64,000 bases of DNA, from contig SBHC01000016.1 in assembly GCA_006226375.1 (NCBI GenBank), forward strand, positions 40,425 to 104,424, read 5' to 3'. A program made the translations under genes and the position numbers. The stretch is from Deltaproteobacteria bacterium. GTDB taxonomy: Bacteria; Myxococcota_C; UBA6777. The notes beneath the pieces were generated by a model. It was not told the origin of the DNA, searched no databases, and saw only the letters and a program-made list of their open reading frames with translations. Of the stretch, positions 17,384-27,153 are shown in pieces (the first letter of the stretch is position 1; every line of letters starts with the position of its first letter).

Positions 17384-17890
17384 ATGAACACCGTACCTAC
17401 CGCTGCTGGCCAGCAATCAACCGTGCAAACCGCTCAACGTCGCGTCGCGATTATCTGCTCCAAAGGTGGTCTCGATGAAGTGTATCCCGCGCTGATTCTT
17501 GCGAACGCCGCTCGGATGGCCGGCATTGATGCGTTCATTTTCTTTACCTTCTATGGTTTGGATGCTGTCACAGAGAGCAAAGTTGATCACCTTCACGTCA
17601 ACATGGTGGGGAACCCGACCAGCCCGGTCCCTACTATGATTGCGGGGCTTCCAGGGATGGAATCGTTTGCTGCCAAGATGATGAAGACGCGTATGGAAGA
17701 GATGGAGTTGCCCACGGTTCGTGAAATGATGGAAATCCTCACCGACGCTGGCGCTGAGTTGTACGCCTGTGAGTTGGCCATGGACATGATGAAGCGATCC
17801 TTGGACGACCTTATCCCCCAAGTTGCCGACGTCATCACCGCAGGTGACTTCTACGACATGTCGGAAGGTGCCCAGATTATCTTCACCTGA
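17384..17890 (+). CDS. DsrE2-like sulfurtransferase
   Basis: 168 residues, starting 66 bp after the DUF1641-DsrC gene, with AGGAGA upstream. The sequence follows the DsrE2 (DsrE/F/H superfamily) pattern: VAIICSKGGLDEVYPALILANAA, FIFFTFYGLDAV, GLPGMESFAAKMM and AELYACELAMDMM. Cys129, in the position of the reactive Cys of the family, is present, and Cys25 lies in the first loop. Such proteins move sulfane sulfur between carriers. With SQR and a TusE-like domain this makes a compact sulfide-to-protein-persulfide pathway. The protein has no clear membrane helices, unlike some DsrE2 relatives. Confidence 0.87.
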   Translation: MNTVPTAAGQQSTVQTAQRRVAIICSKGGLDEVYPALILANAARMAGIDAFIFFTFYGLDAVTESKVDHLHVNMVGNPTSPVPTMIAGLPGMESFAAKMMKTRMEEMELPTVREMMEILTDAGAELYACELAMDMMKRSLDDLIPQVADVITAGDFYDMSEGAQIIFT

Positions 17891-17920
17891 TGAAGGTCGA
17901 AGCTCTCTTGTGATGGGTCG

Positions 17921-19789
17921 CTAAAAAGCGGTTCCATCCGTCTTGGTGCCTGGGGAGAAGGCCGCTCCTGAAGCTGTGTCTTTGTGGAGAGCGCAGGTTC
18001 CTGTGTTATCAGGGCTGCGAGTCACAGACTGATCTTTGTTGCCCAGGCAGCTGTTGTCTCCGTAGGTAAAGGTCGCGATCTCTTTCCCTTGTGTATCTTT
18101 CAGCTGCAGGGTCCGCCCGCTGTTGGCGAGGTTCAGCCCGTTGGTACTGGAAGCATTGCCTTGCACAACTGTGTAGACAAGGGCGCCACCAAACGATGGG
18201 TGGGGCTTGCCTGTGTTCACGTTGACGTCTTGTGTCATCCCGCCGCCAAACACAACCACCGCTTTTTGGGGCTGCAGCACGCTTCCTTGAGGGAAGGTGT
18301 AGCGAACGGTCCCACCTCCTGTTGAATCGCCAAGAGTGACTCCATCCAGCTGCAGTGCCTTGGTAGAGACATTGACGATCTCTACAAACTCATCGTTGTA
18401 CGAGTGACGGGTCTGGTCTTTGTTGGCGTCGCCGTCCTGACCGCTTGGTGGATCGGCGAGCACCTCATTGATCGTAAGCTCTCCAGCTGCGGGTGGAGAT
18501 GCCTTCGGTGGTTGCGTGCTTGTGGGTTCACACGCCCCTCCGCCGCCTTCCAAGGGATAACAGAGTCCCTGGCCTCCAGAGCAAGCCGGGTTTTTGTCGG
18601 CCTGGGCTGGATCGCCACCAACATTCTTGTTGGGGTCGCACTCTCTCCAACAGGTTTTCCCGTTCTGTTCTTCAATGCAACGCAACCCTGTCTGACAAAG
18701 GTGGTACGAAGGCTTGTCGAGCAGCGAATCATTCCCACATGCCTGGCCCAGAGCCTGGGTGTTGGCTTGGGGAGGATAGCAAGCTCCTTGCTTGGGATCT
18801 TCATCCGAGATGCTGTAGCACCAACCAAAATCGCTCCAGCACGATGTGTTTGTCAGGTCACTGTCGCTCTTGTTTTGGGTGGGATCACAGGCTGGCAAAC
18901 AGGCGGTTTGGCTGTTACCAAGATCCATACAGATGTCGTTGTCGGTGCAGTCGTCGTTGTCGGTGCACGCTGTGGGGGTTTTGATGCATCGCTTTTGAAG
19001 GAAGCAAAATTGTCCTTGGGGGCATCCTTGGCTGCAGTCGTTGGGGTTGGTGACGCTCTTGCATTGGTTGCCTTCACAGGTCTGTCCATTCCCACAGTCT
19101 GCGTTGGTGAGACAGGCGACACACTGACCGGAGGTTGCACACTTGGGCTGCGTGCTGGGGCAGTCGTTGTCTGCTTTGCAGCCTTGGACTTCTCCCTTGC
19201 ATTGGTTGGTTTCACAGGTCTGCCCGTTCCCGCAATCTGTGTTGGAGCGGCAACTCCATTCACAGTTTCCTGCTGTAGAGCAGAACGTTTTGGCTTGTTC
19301 GGCGCAGTCAGCGTCCGTGACACAGAAGTTGTTGTTGGCTTTTTTGACGCAGCGATGGCTGCTACACATCTCTGTTGCCTTGCAATCACTTGGCAACAAA
19401 CATTCCCACTCACATTTTCCATTGCCGGAGCAGAATCGTTGGGGTTGGTTTGCACAGTCTTTGTCGGCCTGGCATTCCGGGCGGAACCCTTCCTGGCACG
19501 TCTGAGCTTGACAGGTCTTTCCATCGCTGCAGTCCGAGTCTTGCAAGCAGACCACGCAACGTTGGTTGGGTCGATCGCAGACCAATGTCTCTCCGCCACA
19601 GTCATCGTTGGACAGGCATGCTGTGTCTTTGGATTCCTGGCATTGGCGGTTCAGACATGTCTGACCTTGCGGGCAATCGTTGGTGATGGAGCAGGGTTGT
19701 GACCCGCTACATCCTGGGCCAAACAGTGACAACACAAGGAGGCCCATCCACCCCACACATTTGATTCGAAACCACATCATTCTTGGCAT
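17921..19789 (-). CDS. Cys-rich lipoprotein with lamin-tail domain
   Basis: 622 residues from the ATG at 19789. The signal ends LFGPGCSGS, a lipobox-like site. Residues about 25-290 are a series of short Cys-rich modules of the form NxDCxxGQTCxxNxCK (at least eight; for instance NADCGNGQTCEGNQCK), then a more varied Cys region. A C-terminal lamin-tail domain begins ELTINEVLADPPSGQDGD and includes DEFVEIVNVS and VVVFGGG. Lamin-tail domains in bacteria are secreted and thought to bind nucleic acid or surface polymers. The repeats resemble those of myxobacterial surface proteins; the role is unknown. It is convergent with the dsrE2-like gene (30 bp). Confidence 0.78.
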   Translation of the reverse strand: MPRMMWFRIKCVGWMGLLVLSLFGPGCSGSQPCSITNDCPQGQTCLNRQCQESKDTACLSNDDCGGETLVCDRPNQRCVVCLQDSDCSDGKTCQAQTCQEGFRPECQADKDCANQPQRFCSGNGKCEWECLLPSDCKATEMCSSHRCVKKANNNFCVTDADCAEQAKTFCSTAGNCEWSCRSNTDCGNGQTCETNQCKGEVQGCKADNDCPSTQPKCATSGQCVACLTNADCGNGQTCEGNQCKSVTNPNDCSQGCPQGQFCFLQKRCIKTPTACTDNDDCTDNDICMDLGNSQTACLPACDPTQNKSDSDLTNTSCWSDFGWCYSISDEDPKQGACYPPQANTQALGQACGNDSLLDKPSYHLCQTGLRCIEEQNGKTCWRECDPNKNVGGDPAQADKNPACSGGQGLCYPLEGGGGACEPTSTQPPKASPPAAGELTINEVLADPPSGQDGDANKDQTRHSYNDEFVEIVNVSTKALQLDGVTLGDSTGGGTVRYTFPQGSVLQPQKAVVVFGGGMTQDVNVNTGKPHPSFGGALVYTVVQGNASSTNGLNLANSGRTLQLKDTQGKEIATFTYGDNSCLGNKDQSVTRSPDNTGTCALHKDTASGAAFSPGTKTDGTAF

Positions 19790-19926
19790 CCGTACTGGAC
19801 CTTCTTCTGGCGATCTCAGCAGAGAGAAAGTCCTTGCTCTATAAACAAAAACAGTGTTTGACAGGCTTTGCAGCATACCGTATTCTTGGAAGGTTGCAAA
19901 GAACAACTTTCCCCTGAAGTGCGTGG

Positions 19927-19980
19927 CTGGTCTTGGACCAGGATGATTCCATTGGTTGCACGGCTGTCTGTGCAATGGAA
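19927..19980. repeat. Two hairpins in a divergent promoter region
   Basis: CTGGTC-TTG-GACCAG (19927-19941) and TTCCATTG (19947-19954) with CAATGGAA (19973-19980) lie side by side between the divergent lamin-tail and caspase-like genes. They may be operators or leader structures. Confidence 0.45.
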
Positions 19981-20074
19981 CTGGAGTTGACTTCCTTTTC
20001 CTGTGCGGGTTGTTGACTCGTTCTGTGGTGGAAGGCTGCTGAGGAACAGGGGCATAGTCTGAGTGAAGGGTGCT

Positions 20075-22144
20075 ATGAGTTTTTCAATTAAGGATGCTAC
20101 TTCTCCGCAAATTCGTTCCTTTCTTGAGCGGATAGACCAAAGCTCAATTGGGAACGGAGACGGTCAAATTGATGATGTGGAAGCTTCTGAAGCTTCTGCG
20201 TTTGTTTCCGCTCGCCGGAGCTGGAGACGAGAAGCGTTTGAAGCCTTTGGTATTGTTCCCCGTTCTGGAGAGGAGCTGCGACGTTTTGCGGAGCAACCTC
20301 CAAGGGAAGAAGCTTTGGAGCGTATCCTTGGGCAAAGTAGGGTTGCTGGGATGGCCGCTCGAACAACGTCCGGTCGTGGCAATCGAGTGCCGCTCGGGAC
20401 TGTCTCGGAGCTGGGGAAAACCTTTTCGGTCTCCATCACTCCTGGTGGGCGGGTTGCCTACAATGACAAGCTTCCCACCAACCTCAAGGAGTTAGGGACC
20501 GCGATCTATCATGCTGCGAGGCGGGCTGACTCTCTCGGACCCGACGTCCTGAACGAAGCTACGCAACGACGTTTGTTTGGAACGTTATCCGATGCGCTTG
20601 ATGTCTCACAGACGGGCCGTCGTACCATCTCCAGGGAGAGGCTCTTTGCGGGCTCGATGACGCTGCTGCTCCATCTTGCCAAGACCCTTGACCCGGCAGA
20701 GCAAGGAGACTTGCGTGAAGCTGTGATTGACCGGGCGCTTCAAGCTCTCCACGAGGAAGACGACCCCAAGCTTCAGAGCTTCTATTTTCAGGCTTTCTCG
20801 ACGTTGAAGTCGAAGATGGATCCTGCACAGAAAGTGGCGCTCAAGGAGATCAAGGACTTGGTCTTGCCCAAGGCTCCTCCTGTAGAGGAGTATACCGCAG
20901 GACGAACCAAACCTTTGGTGGTAGAGCACACCATTCACGAAGAGTTCTGGGAGGAAGAGATCTCCCTCTACAAAGATCTGGGCTGGAAGCTTGTTAAACA
21001 AAACAGCAAAGACACACACCGGGTGTACGAAGGTGAGTTGCCTGACCCCAACGGCGAGAAAGCTCCCCTCAAAGTACGTGTGACTGTCAACAAAGGAGAG
21101 CTGGACTTCCTCTCGGGTATGAGCGACCCCGACAATCATGTGGTCATTTATTCGGGCCACTCGGCTTTAGGTGGAAATGGTTCACAGGCGATCAACGATG
21201 CTGGCCATGCCAGCGGTTTGCCCAAAACCGTGTTGATCTCCAATTGCCGTGGCAAAGACAATTACGCGGAGTTTGCAAACAAGTTCCCACGCGCCATGTT
21301 GATTGCGACAGAGGACCCAACTTACTCCGACAGCGGTCAACTTCGCGTTCGTGCCATGTACGATATGCTCGCAGGCGGCGACACGTTTGCGTCGATGCGC
21401 AACAAAACCCGCGTACGATTTTGGGATGAGAAGGCCAACAACTACATCTATCCCGATGAAAGACGACGTTTTCGCTACACAGACTTTGACGCTGACGGTC
21501 GCACCGAACGAACTGTTCTTGGCTCAGACCCTCTGTTCAACATTGAGAAACGACGGAATCTGAGCGATTTCAACCGCGCGATCGCTTTCGTGAACACGGA
21601 GTTGTACTACCATTGGGAGTTGGAGCATGAGATGGGTCGCTCCTCAACCTATGGGAAAAAGTACTTTGACCATGTGATACCGGATGGTTCCATCGATGAC
21701 CCAGAGCCTGGCGAGCTGGTTCGGGTGGAAGCTGTAGAGCGCAAGGTTGGTGGACGAACGGAGACCTTCTACCGTGTCCAGGCCGATCCCAATGACTTGG
21801 GTGGAAACCGCGACTTGTACGCTGGAAAGGTCACCGCTCATACGATGATGGCCATCGCCGAACATTCCTTTGGTGAGTTGGAACCGTTTGAGGCCATGCG
21901 CTCGGTCCTTGCGGGCGCACAGGCCATTTATTATCTCGATGTCTACGAGAACACTGCTTCGGAAACGATGGCTGAGTACTTTAAAGAGATGGGGCTGGGC
22001 GACCTGGATCCCAAAGATGTGTACGCCATTTTTGAGCAGTTTGATTCACACGTCAACGATGAGCAAACCGACGCTTTTTGCGACCTTCTTGAGGGCCGGT
22101 ACAACCTCTCGCTCGACGAATGGAAAGTTCCTCAGCATGACTGA
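20075..22144 (+). CDS. Large protein with caspase-like (clan CD) His/Cys pair
   Basis: 689 residues from the ATG at 20075 (AAGGG upstream; a GTG 12 bp earlier is possible). No signal peptide. The N-terminus holds a single EF-hand-like loop NGDGQIDDVE, followed by a helical region. In the centre, VVIYSGHSALGG (His362) and LPKTVLISNCRGKDN (Cys391) reproduce the two-motif pattern of clan CD peptidases: a hydrophobic strand ending in His-Gly/Ser, then a hydrophobic strand ending in CR-G. A second Asp-rich loop DFDADGRTE lies later. I recognise no named family; protease activity is inferred from these motifs only. The next gene overlaps it by 8 bp, so the two are probably made together. Confidence 0.7.
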   Translation: MSFSIKDATSPQIRSFLERIDQSSIGNGDGQIDDVEASEASAFVSARRSWRREAFEAFGIVPRSGEELRRFAEQPPREEALERILGQSRVAGMAARTTSGRGNRVPLGTVSELGKTFSVSITPGGRVAYNDKLPTNLKELGTAIYHAARRADSLGPDVLNEATQRRLFGTLSDALDVSQTGRRTISRERLFAGSMTLLLHLAKTLDPAEQGDLREAVIDRALQALHEEDDPKLQSFYFQAFSTLKSKMDPAQKVALKEIKDLVLPKAPPVEEYTAGRTKPLVVEHTIHEEFWEEEISLYKDLGWKLVKQNSKDTHRVYEGELPDPNGEKAPLKVRVTVNKGELDFLSGMSDPDNHVVIYSGHSALGGNGSQAINDAGHASGLPKTVLISNCRGKDNYAEFANKFPRAMLIATEDPTYSDSGQLRVRAMYDMLAGGDTFASMRNKTRVRFWDEKANNYIYPDERRRFRYTDFDADGRTERTVLGSDPLFNIEKRRNLSDFNRAIAFVNTELYYHWELEHEMGRSSTYGKKYFDHVIPDGSIDDPEPGELVRVEAVERKVGGRTETFYRVQADPNDLGGNRDLYAGKVTAHTMMAIAEHSFGELEPFEAMRSVLAGAQAIYYLDVYENTASETMAEYFKEMGLGDLDPKDVYAIFEQFDSHVNDEQTDAFCDLLEGRYNLSLDEWKVPQHD

Positions 22145-25100
22145 TCGTCTTTTTTCTGGTTGGCGTCGCCTGTGGAAACGCTCTTGGTTGGGCGTTCTTG
22201 TCGCTCTTCTCATTCTGGGAGCCGCGGCTTGCGCGCAAGATGTTCCCGATATCGATAGAACCCAGCCACGTGCTGTCCAAAAGAGTATCTTTCGGACCCA
22301 CAACGAAGATGGCTCTCTGCGTACTTGGTACTACCTCCAGACCGTTATTGACGTGCCCTTTGGTGCAGGTCTGACCTTCATCGGTGAACAGATGGAAGGC
22401 GAGACGATTGTCTGGGAGGTCACTGAGCAGTTCCTCTATGCTTACCGTGCCTACGAGTTTATCAAGAACACAGAGCAGAAACATCAGCGGTCGGAAACTG
22501 GCGGGTACCGAGGGGCCGCGGTCGCAGCTTTTGCGATCGAGTCACACTTTGATATCCAGCGGACCTACAACGCAGCCACCGGTGAACAAGCCAATGTGAT
22601 TGTAGAAAACACCTCCGACCGTCCCTGGCATGAGCGCAAGTACATGCGCGTGGACTTCTCTCGCAACCGAATCACAGACTTTCGGTTTGTGGCCGCGAAT
22701 GTTACGCAAAACCCCGTGGCTTACTACATCCCAGAGACCGAGAAAAACAACAAAGACCGCGCGCGAATCACAGAGAACAACATCGACATCGTTCACAAGA
22801 TCTTTGCCTCTCCCCAAGTTGATCCGGATCTTACCTATTACTACGGCGAACCTTTCCCTGTTTGCTGGCTTTACACTCATTTGACACACGACTGTCTCGG
22901 TCAAACCATCAAGATTCGGTCCTCGTTTGTTCCGACCAACAAGCGGGGTTACAAGCCCGTTGAGTACAGTCAGAAAAAAATGGACAAGTTTGGTTACTTT
23001 CGGACCACTCGGTATAGCTACGATCGAGGGTATGGAGTTACAGAGCAAGACACCAAATTCTACATCAACCGTTGGTCGATCTGGCGGAACGAGGGAGAGT
23101 GCAAACGCGAAGGTTCTCCAACTCCTTACTCCAACTGCACGGTGCAGCAGATCCCTATCTATCTGAACCAACAATTCCCCGAAGATCTTAAGAACGCCGC
23201 GTCCACTGTTCTTGCCGAGTGGAACAAGATCTTCCGTGAAATGATCCAGATTGCTTCAGGCAAAGACCAGGGTCCTGTCTTTGTGTTGTGCCCCAACAAC
23301 CCGGTGAAAGAGGGCGACAGCAAGCTTTGTGGTGAGGTTGGAACCGCCCCGCAAATTGGTGACATCCGCTACAACTTTCTGTATTGGGTGGATGCTCCTG
23401 GACGCGCTGCGCCCCTTGGTTATGGACCTGCCAACGTGGACCCTCAGTCGGGGGAGATCATCTCAGCCACTGCGTATGTGTATGGTGCTGAGTTGGACGC
23501 TTACGCGAACTACGCGACAGACTTGGTTCGCGTCCTCAACGGTGACCTCAAGCAAGACGATGTCATCAACGCAACCCATGTCGCTACCTATTTTCAGAAT
23601 CTTCAGAAAACACAGTCGCAGAATCGAATCCATTGGCACAGCCACGGCACACAGAAGTTTGCCCGGCAGTTTCGGCTAGAGAAGCGTAAGGCTGTGTTCA
23701 AACAACGGCTCAAGCGGGGTATTGGGAAGCGGGATTGGGTCTCTGCCAACCTTCGTAACATGCGGAACGCTCCAGGCCTGGAAGACATTCTCAAAGGTGA
23801 GGTCTTTCGAGCTTTGGGACTTCATGTCCTCTCTCCCAATGGCGCGATTACCCCCAAGATTCGACAGCTGTATAGCTTCGATCGTTTGACCCATCGCAAC
23901 TTCTATGCCTGGTCTCGTATGCGGATGAAGCGGCTCGCACGTCGCTCGATCCTTATGGCTGACTTTGTCGACGATTCCATCATCGCGAGGGCTCTGAAGC
24001 TCAAGAAAGAGTTTGCCAGCGGGCAAGGTCAGGTGGACTACGACAAGATCCGGAAGAAAATCCGAGAAGCAGTCTTTATCTCAACCTCGTTGCATGAAGT
24101 GGGTCACATTCTTGGTTTGCGTCACAACTTCGCAGGGTCATCGGATGCTCTTAACTACCACGACAAATATTGGGAGCTAAAAGCCAAGACGGTTCCTCCT
24201 GGAGCCAAGACGCCGCTGCCCGAATATCGGTACTCTCCGCAAAATCGAAGTTTGCTGGACAACGCGATTCGGGAAGGTCTGAGAGAGTTCCAGTATAGCT
24301 CCATCATGGATTATGGAGGTAGCTTCTCCAGTGACATCCAGGGTCTAGGCAAGTACGACAAAGCCGCTATCATGTATGGTTATGGCAATCTGGTTCAGGT
24401 CTTTCAACAGACGGCACTGCAGCGTGGCGATGCGTCTTCCAAGTTGTATCCTGAGGAATGGCATTACACGCAGCTTCCTGTGTTGATCGCTGGCCCAAAG
24501 AGTTCGTATGAAGAACAGACCCAGTCTCTCAAAGACACCAATCGAAAGTGGGTTCTCGCATCAACTCTCTCTTCCCAGGCCAATTTGGTGGAGATCCCCT
24601 ATCGCTTTTGCAGCGACGAATACCACGGCGGTGCTGCCAACTGTTACGCTTTTGACCAAGGGGCGGACTACTACGAACGCGTCCGAAACTTGGCCGACAA
24701 GTACTGGTACTACTACATCTTTGATGCGTTCAAGCGTAGCCGCGTAACCTTTGGGGATGTTGGCTCGTACATCGGCACCATCTATGCCCGTTACTTCTCA
24801 CCCATTGCGGATCAGTACAAGCACTTCCTCAACGATTGGTGGTACGCAGGCTCCGGGTTTAGCTGTGGAGCAGATGACTGGTACATCAAACCAGAATGTG
24901 GCGAAAATGGATTTGTGGCCGCAGTGACAGCCTTCAACTTCTTCGCCCGAATCATCCAAACACCCGATGTGGGATGTTATCGTCGTGCGGCCAACGATGC
25001 GACAGCACAGCTTACACATGTGGCGAGTGGTGCTTGTGAAAGTGGTGTTCGGGATGGCTACCAGTACGTCAATGTTCCTCTTGGGATGGGGCGGAAAATG

Positions 25101-25877
25101 GTGAGCACCTTTAACTACGACAAGTATGGCTACGAGTTCGCGTGGAAGCCTACCAGCATCGGAACCTGGTGGGATAAGTACATGGCAGTGATGGCTTTGG
25201 GCGACCCCTACACCAGCTTTTACGGTGTTGATACGGAGTCCAACTTCAATGACTATATGATTAACTTCAACACCATGTTTGGTCGCTACGTGAACAACCT
25301 GGTTGGGGCGTTCATTGTGGGGCGAACTTCACTGTATGGACCAACCATTGAGGACAACAAGCTTGTGTACCGTGACCCCATCCGCATCGCGGGGGCAAGC
25401 CAAGAGGTCTTTGATCCAGCACCTACCTACAAAGGCGCCTCTCTGAATCCGAACGAACAATACTCTGCGCAGTATTTTGCGGGTTTGTTGGGGGCTGTCT
25501 ACTTCTCTGGAGACCTCAACGACCAATACTTCAACGAGTCGCTCAAGATCTCCGTGCGTGGACGTGACGATAGCCCAGAGGTTCCCGACGACGTGAAGAA
25601 AGATCCCAACCGCTACGTGGAGGTTGTCGATCCGGGCAGTCATCGGATTTACTATGCCGCCAAGGCCAACAACATGGAAGGTTTGTTTCAAACAGAGCCA
25701 ACGTTCTTCTCTGTGGGTTACGAGTACCTTAAGCAGGTCAAAGACCGGTACTTCCAAGCGGACGGCAAGACCCTCAAAGACACAGTGGCTCGTTGGGAAG
25801 TGGAAGCGGAGTTTCATTTCATCAACGTGATCATTGGCTGGGTCCGAGCGGGTGAATACAACAAGGATGAAGAGTAG
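22137..25877 (+). CDS. Metzincin-type zinc metalloprotease lipoprotein
   Basis: 1246 residues from the ATG at 22137, which overlaps the upstream stop by 8 bp. The signal ends LGAAACAQD, so it is a lipoprotein. The zinc site HEVGHILGLRH gives ligands His653, His657 and His663 with Glu654 as base, and the Met-turn SIMDYG follows at about 722-727, so this is a metzincin. It resembles the large EcxA-like/DUF4953 zinc-dependent metalloproteases. The 500-residue N-terminal part (beta-rich, Tyr-rich) and the long Tyr-rich C-terminal part have no family I can name. It is probably anchored on the outer membrane and acts on extracellular or periplasmic protein. Confidence 0.82.
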   Translation: MTDRLFSGWRRLWKRSWLGVLVALLILGAAACAQDVPDIDRTQPRAVQKSIFRTHNEDGSLRTWYYLQTVIDVPFGAGLTFIGEQMEGETIVWEVTEQFLYAYRAYEFIKNTEQKHQRSETGGYRGAAVAAFAIESHFDIQRTYNAATGEQANVIVENTSDRPWHERKYMRVDFSRNRITDFRFVAANVTQNPVAYYIPETEKNNKDRARITENNIDIVHKIFASPQVDPDLTYYYGEPFPVCWLYTHLTHDCLGQTIKIRSSFVPTNKRGYKPVEYSQKKMDKFGYFRTTRYSYDRGYGVTEQDTKFYINRWSIWRNEGECKREGSPTPYSNCTVQQIPIYLNQQFPEDLKNAASTVLAEWNKIFREMIQIASGKDQGPVFVLCPNNPVKEGDSKLCGEVGTAPQIGDIRYNFLYWVDAPGRAAPLGYGPANVDPQSGEIISATAYVYGAELDAYANYATDLVRVLNGDLKQDDVINATHVATYFQNLQKTQSQNRIHWHSHGTQKFARQFRLEKRKAVFKQRLKRGIGKRDWVSANLRNMRNAPGLEDILKGEVFRALGLHVLSPNGAITPKIRQLYSFDRLTHRNFYAWSRMRMKRLARRSILMADFVDDSIIARALKLKKEFASGQGQVDYDKIRKKIREAVFISTSLHEVGHILGLRHNFAGSSDALNYHDKYWELKAKTVPPGAKTPLPEYRYSPQNRSLLDNAIREGLREFQYSSIMDYGGSFSSDIQGLGKYDKAAIMYGYGNLVQVFQQTALQRGDASSKLYPEEWHYTQLPVLIAGPKSSYEEQTQSLKDTNRKWVLASTLSSQANLVEIPYRFCSDEYHGGAANCYAFDQGADYYERVRNLADKYWYYYIFDAFKRSRVTFGDVGSYIGTIYARYFSPIADQYKHFLNDWWYAGSGFSCGADDWYIKPECGENGFVAAVTAFNFFARIIQTPDVGCYRRAANDATAQLTHVASGACESGVRDGYQYVNVPLGMGRKMVSTFNYDKYGYEFAWKPTSIGTWWDKYMAVMALGDPYTSFYGVDTESNFNDYMINFNTMFGRYVNNLVGAFIVGRTSLYGPTIEDNKLVYRDPIRIAGASQEVFDPAPTYKGASLNPNEQYSAQYFAGLLGAVYFSGDLNDQYFNESLKISVRGRDDSPEVPDDVKKDPNRYVEVVDPGSHRIYYAAKANNMEGLFQTEPTFFSVGYEYLKQVKDRYFQADGKTLKDTVARWEVEAEFHFINVIIGWVRAGEYNKDEE

Positions 25878-25937
25878 AGATTGTGACGTTGCATGGGCAA
25901 AAGCGATGGCTGCTGGGTTTTTGCTGGTGAAACTCTC

Positions 25938-25963
25938 GTGCTCGTTTTGGATGACACGAGCAC
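25938..25963. repeat. 8-bp hairpin after the metalloprotease gene
   Basis: GTGCTCGT (25938-25945) pairs exactly with ACGAGCAC (25956-25963), 60 bp after the stop codon. No T-run follows. A 10-bp direct repeat CCTGCTTCTG at 26051 and 26086 lies further on in the same gap. Confidence 0.45.
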
Positions 25964-26158
25964 CCAATGGCCAGTCATTGTTGCGGTGGGTTCGCTATAT
26001 GCAGGCGTGTCTTGTGTATTGTTGACGGTCCCTATCTATGGTGATAGCATCCTGCTTCTGATGTCCTGAAATTGACGTGAAATAGCCTGCTTCTGCCTGC
26101 GCAAGACTCCATGGATTGAGACTGTTTCACCACACTCTGCAACGTCTATGGTTGTGAT

Positions 26159-26941
26159 ATGAAGCGTGTACATCTCTTTGAGCTTGAAGATCAGGAGTGG
26201 TTTCCTACGTTCTTGAGGAACTACGGGACCGACTTCCTCCAGTTTTTGGCCAATCATACTCCGATGTTTGATCCCATCATTCCGGTGTTGGAGCGAACGT
26301 TGAAGAAGGGCAACACAACCACCATCGTGGATCTAGCCTCCGGTGGTGGCGGTGGTATGTTGCGGATTAACAAGAAGTTGAAGGAGTCTGTTCCTGGTGT
26401 TGAGATTACCCTAACCGATTATTACCCGAACATACCGGCTTTTGAATACACCAAAAGCCAGGCTGATAACATCGACTTTTGGAACGATTCGGTGGATGCG
26501 AGAGACGTCCCTCAAGAGCTGGTAGGGGTGCGAACACAGTTTCTCTCTCTTCACCACTTTCGGCCCAACGACGCAAGGCAGATCCTGCAGAATGCCGTTA
26601 ACAGCGGTCAATCCATCGCGATCTTCGAGGGGCAAGAGCGCAGCTTTAAGAGCTTGCTGTCCATGTTCTTCTCTCCCTTGTCCGTGCTCTTCGTGACACC
26701 TTTTATCCGACCCTTTCGGTGGGGGCGACTCCTCTTTACGTATTTGATCCCGATTCTACCGTTTTTCATTCTGTGGGACGGGATCGTCTCCTCCCTTCGT
26801 ACCTACTCTGTGGAAGAAATGCACGAGTTAATCGACTCTCTTGAGAACAAAGATTCCTACGATTGGGAGGTCGAGCGGATTCAATCTGGACCGAGTGTCG
26901 TCCTGTATCTTGTTGGAACAAAAAAACTCCCAGAGAGTTAA
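26159..26941 (+). CDS. Class I methyltransferase-like protein with a membrane segment
   Basis: 260 residues. A Rossmann-type SAM motif is suggested by TIVDLASGGGGGM (about 57-69), followed by EITLTDYYPN (acidic end of the second strand) and FLSLHHFRPNDA, as in class I methyltransferases. A hydrophobic stretch around 170-205 (LFTYLIPILPFFILW) suggests membrane association, which is unusual for a soluble methyltransferase and fits a lipid or quinone substrate. No strong ribosome-binding site precedes the ATG. The gene stands alone between the metalloprotease and PEGA genes; substrate unknown. Confidence 0.65.
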   Translation: MKRVHLFELEDQEWFPTFLRNYGTDFLQFLANHTPMFDPIIPVLERTLKKGNTTTIVDLASGGGGGMLRINKKLKESVPGVEITLTDYYPNIPAFEYTKSQADNIDFWNDSVDARDVPQELVGVRTQFLSLHHFRPNDARQILQNAVNSGQSIAIFEGQERSFKSLLSMFFSPLSVLFVTPFIRPFRWGRLLFTYLIPILPFFILWDGIVSSLRTYSVEEMHELIDSLENKDSYDWEVERIQSGPSVVLYLVGTKKLPES

Positions 26942-27153
26942 TATGTGTTGTCTTTGTTTCCTGTGTGTGACACATCTCTTGATGTTGCCGGTTGCGCTTT
27001 GGGGCATGGATCGCATATTGGTATGGGTGCCTGTTGTCAAAGCGACAGACGGATCCCTGTGAATAACGTTGATGATTCTAACCCCCGTGAGCTTGCATGA
27101 GGTTGAAGACGATGTTTGGTGTTTGGAAGACACAACCCAAGCTGGAGAGCGCG

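Noticed and set aside
21870..22136. N-terminal extension of the metzincin from 21870
   Set aside because: It overlaps the caspase-like gene for 270 bp in another frame; the ATG at 22137 gives a clean lipoprotein signal.
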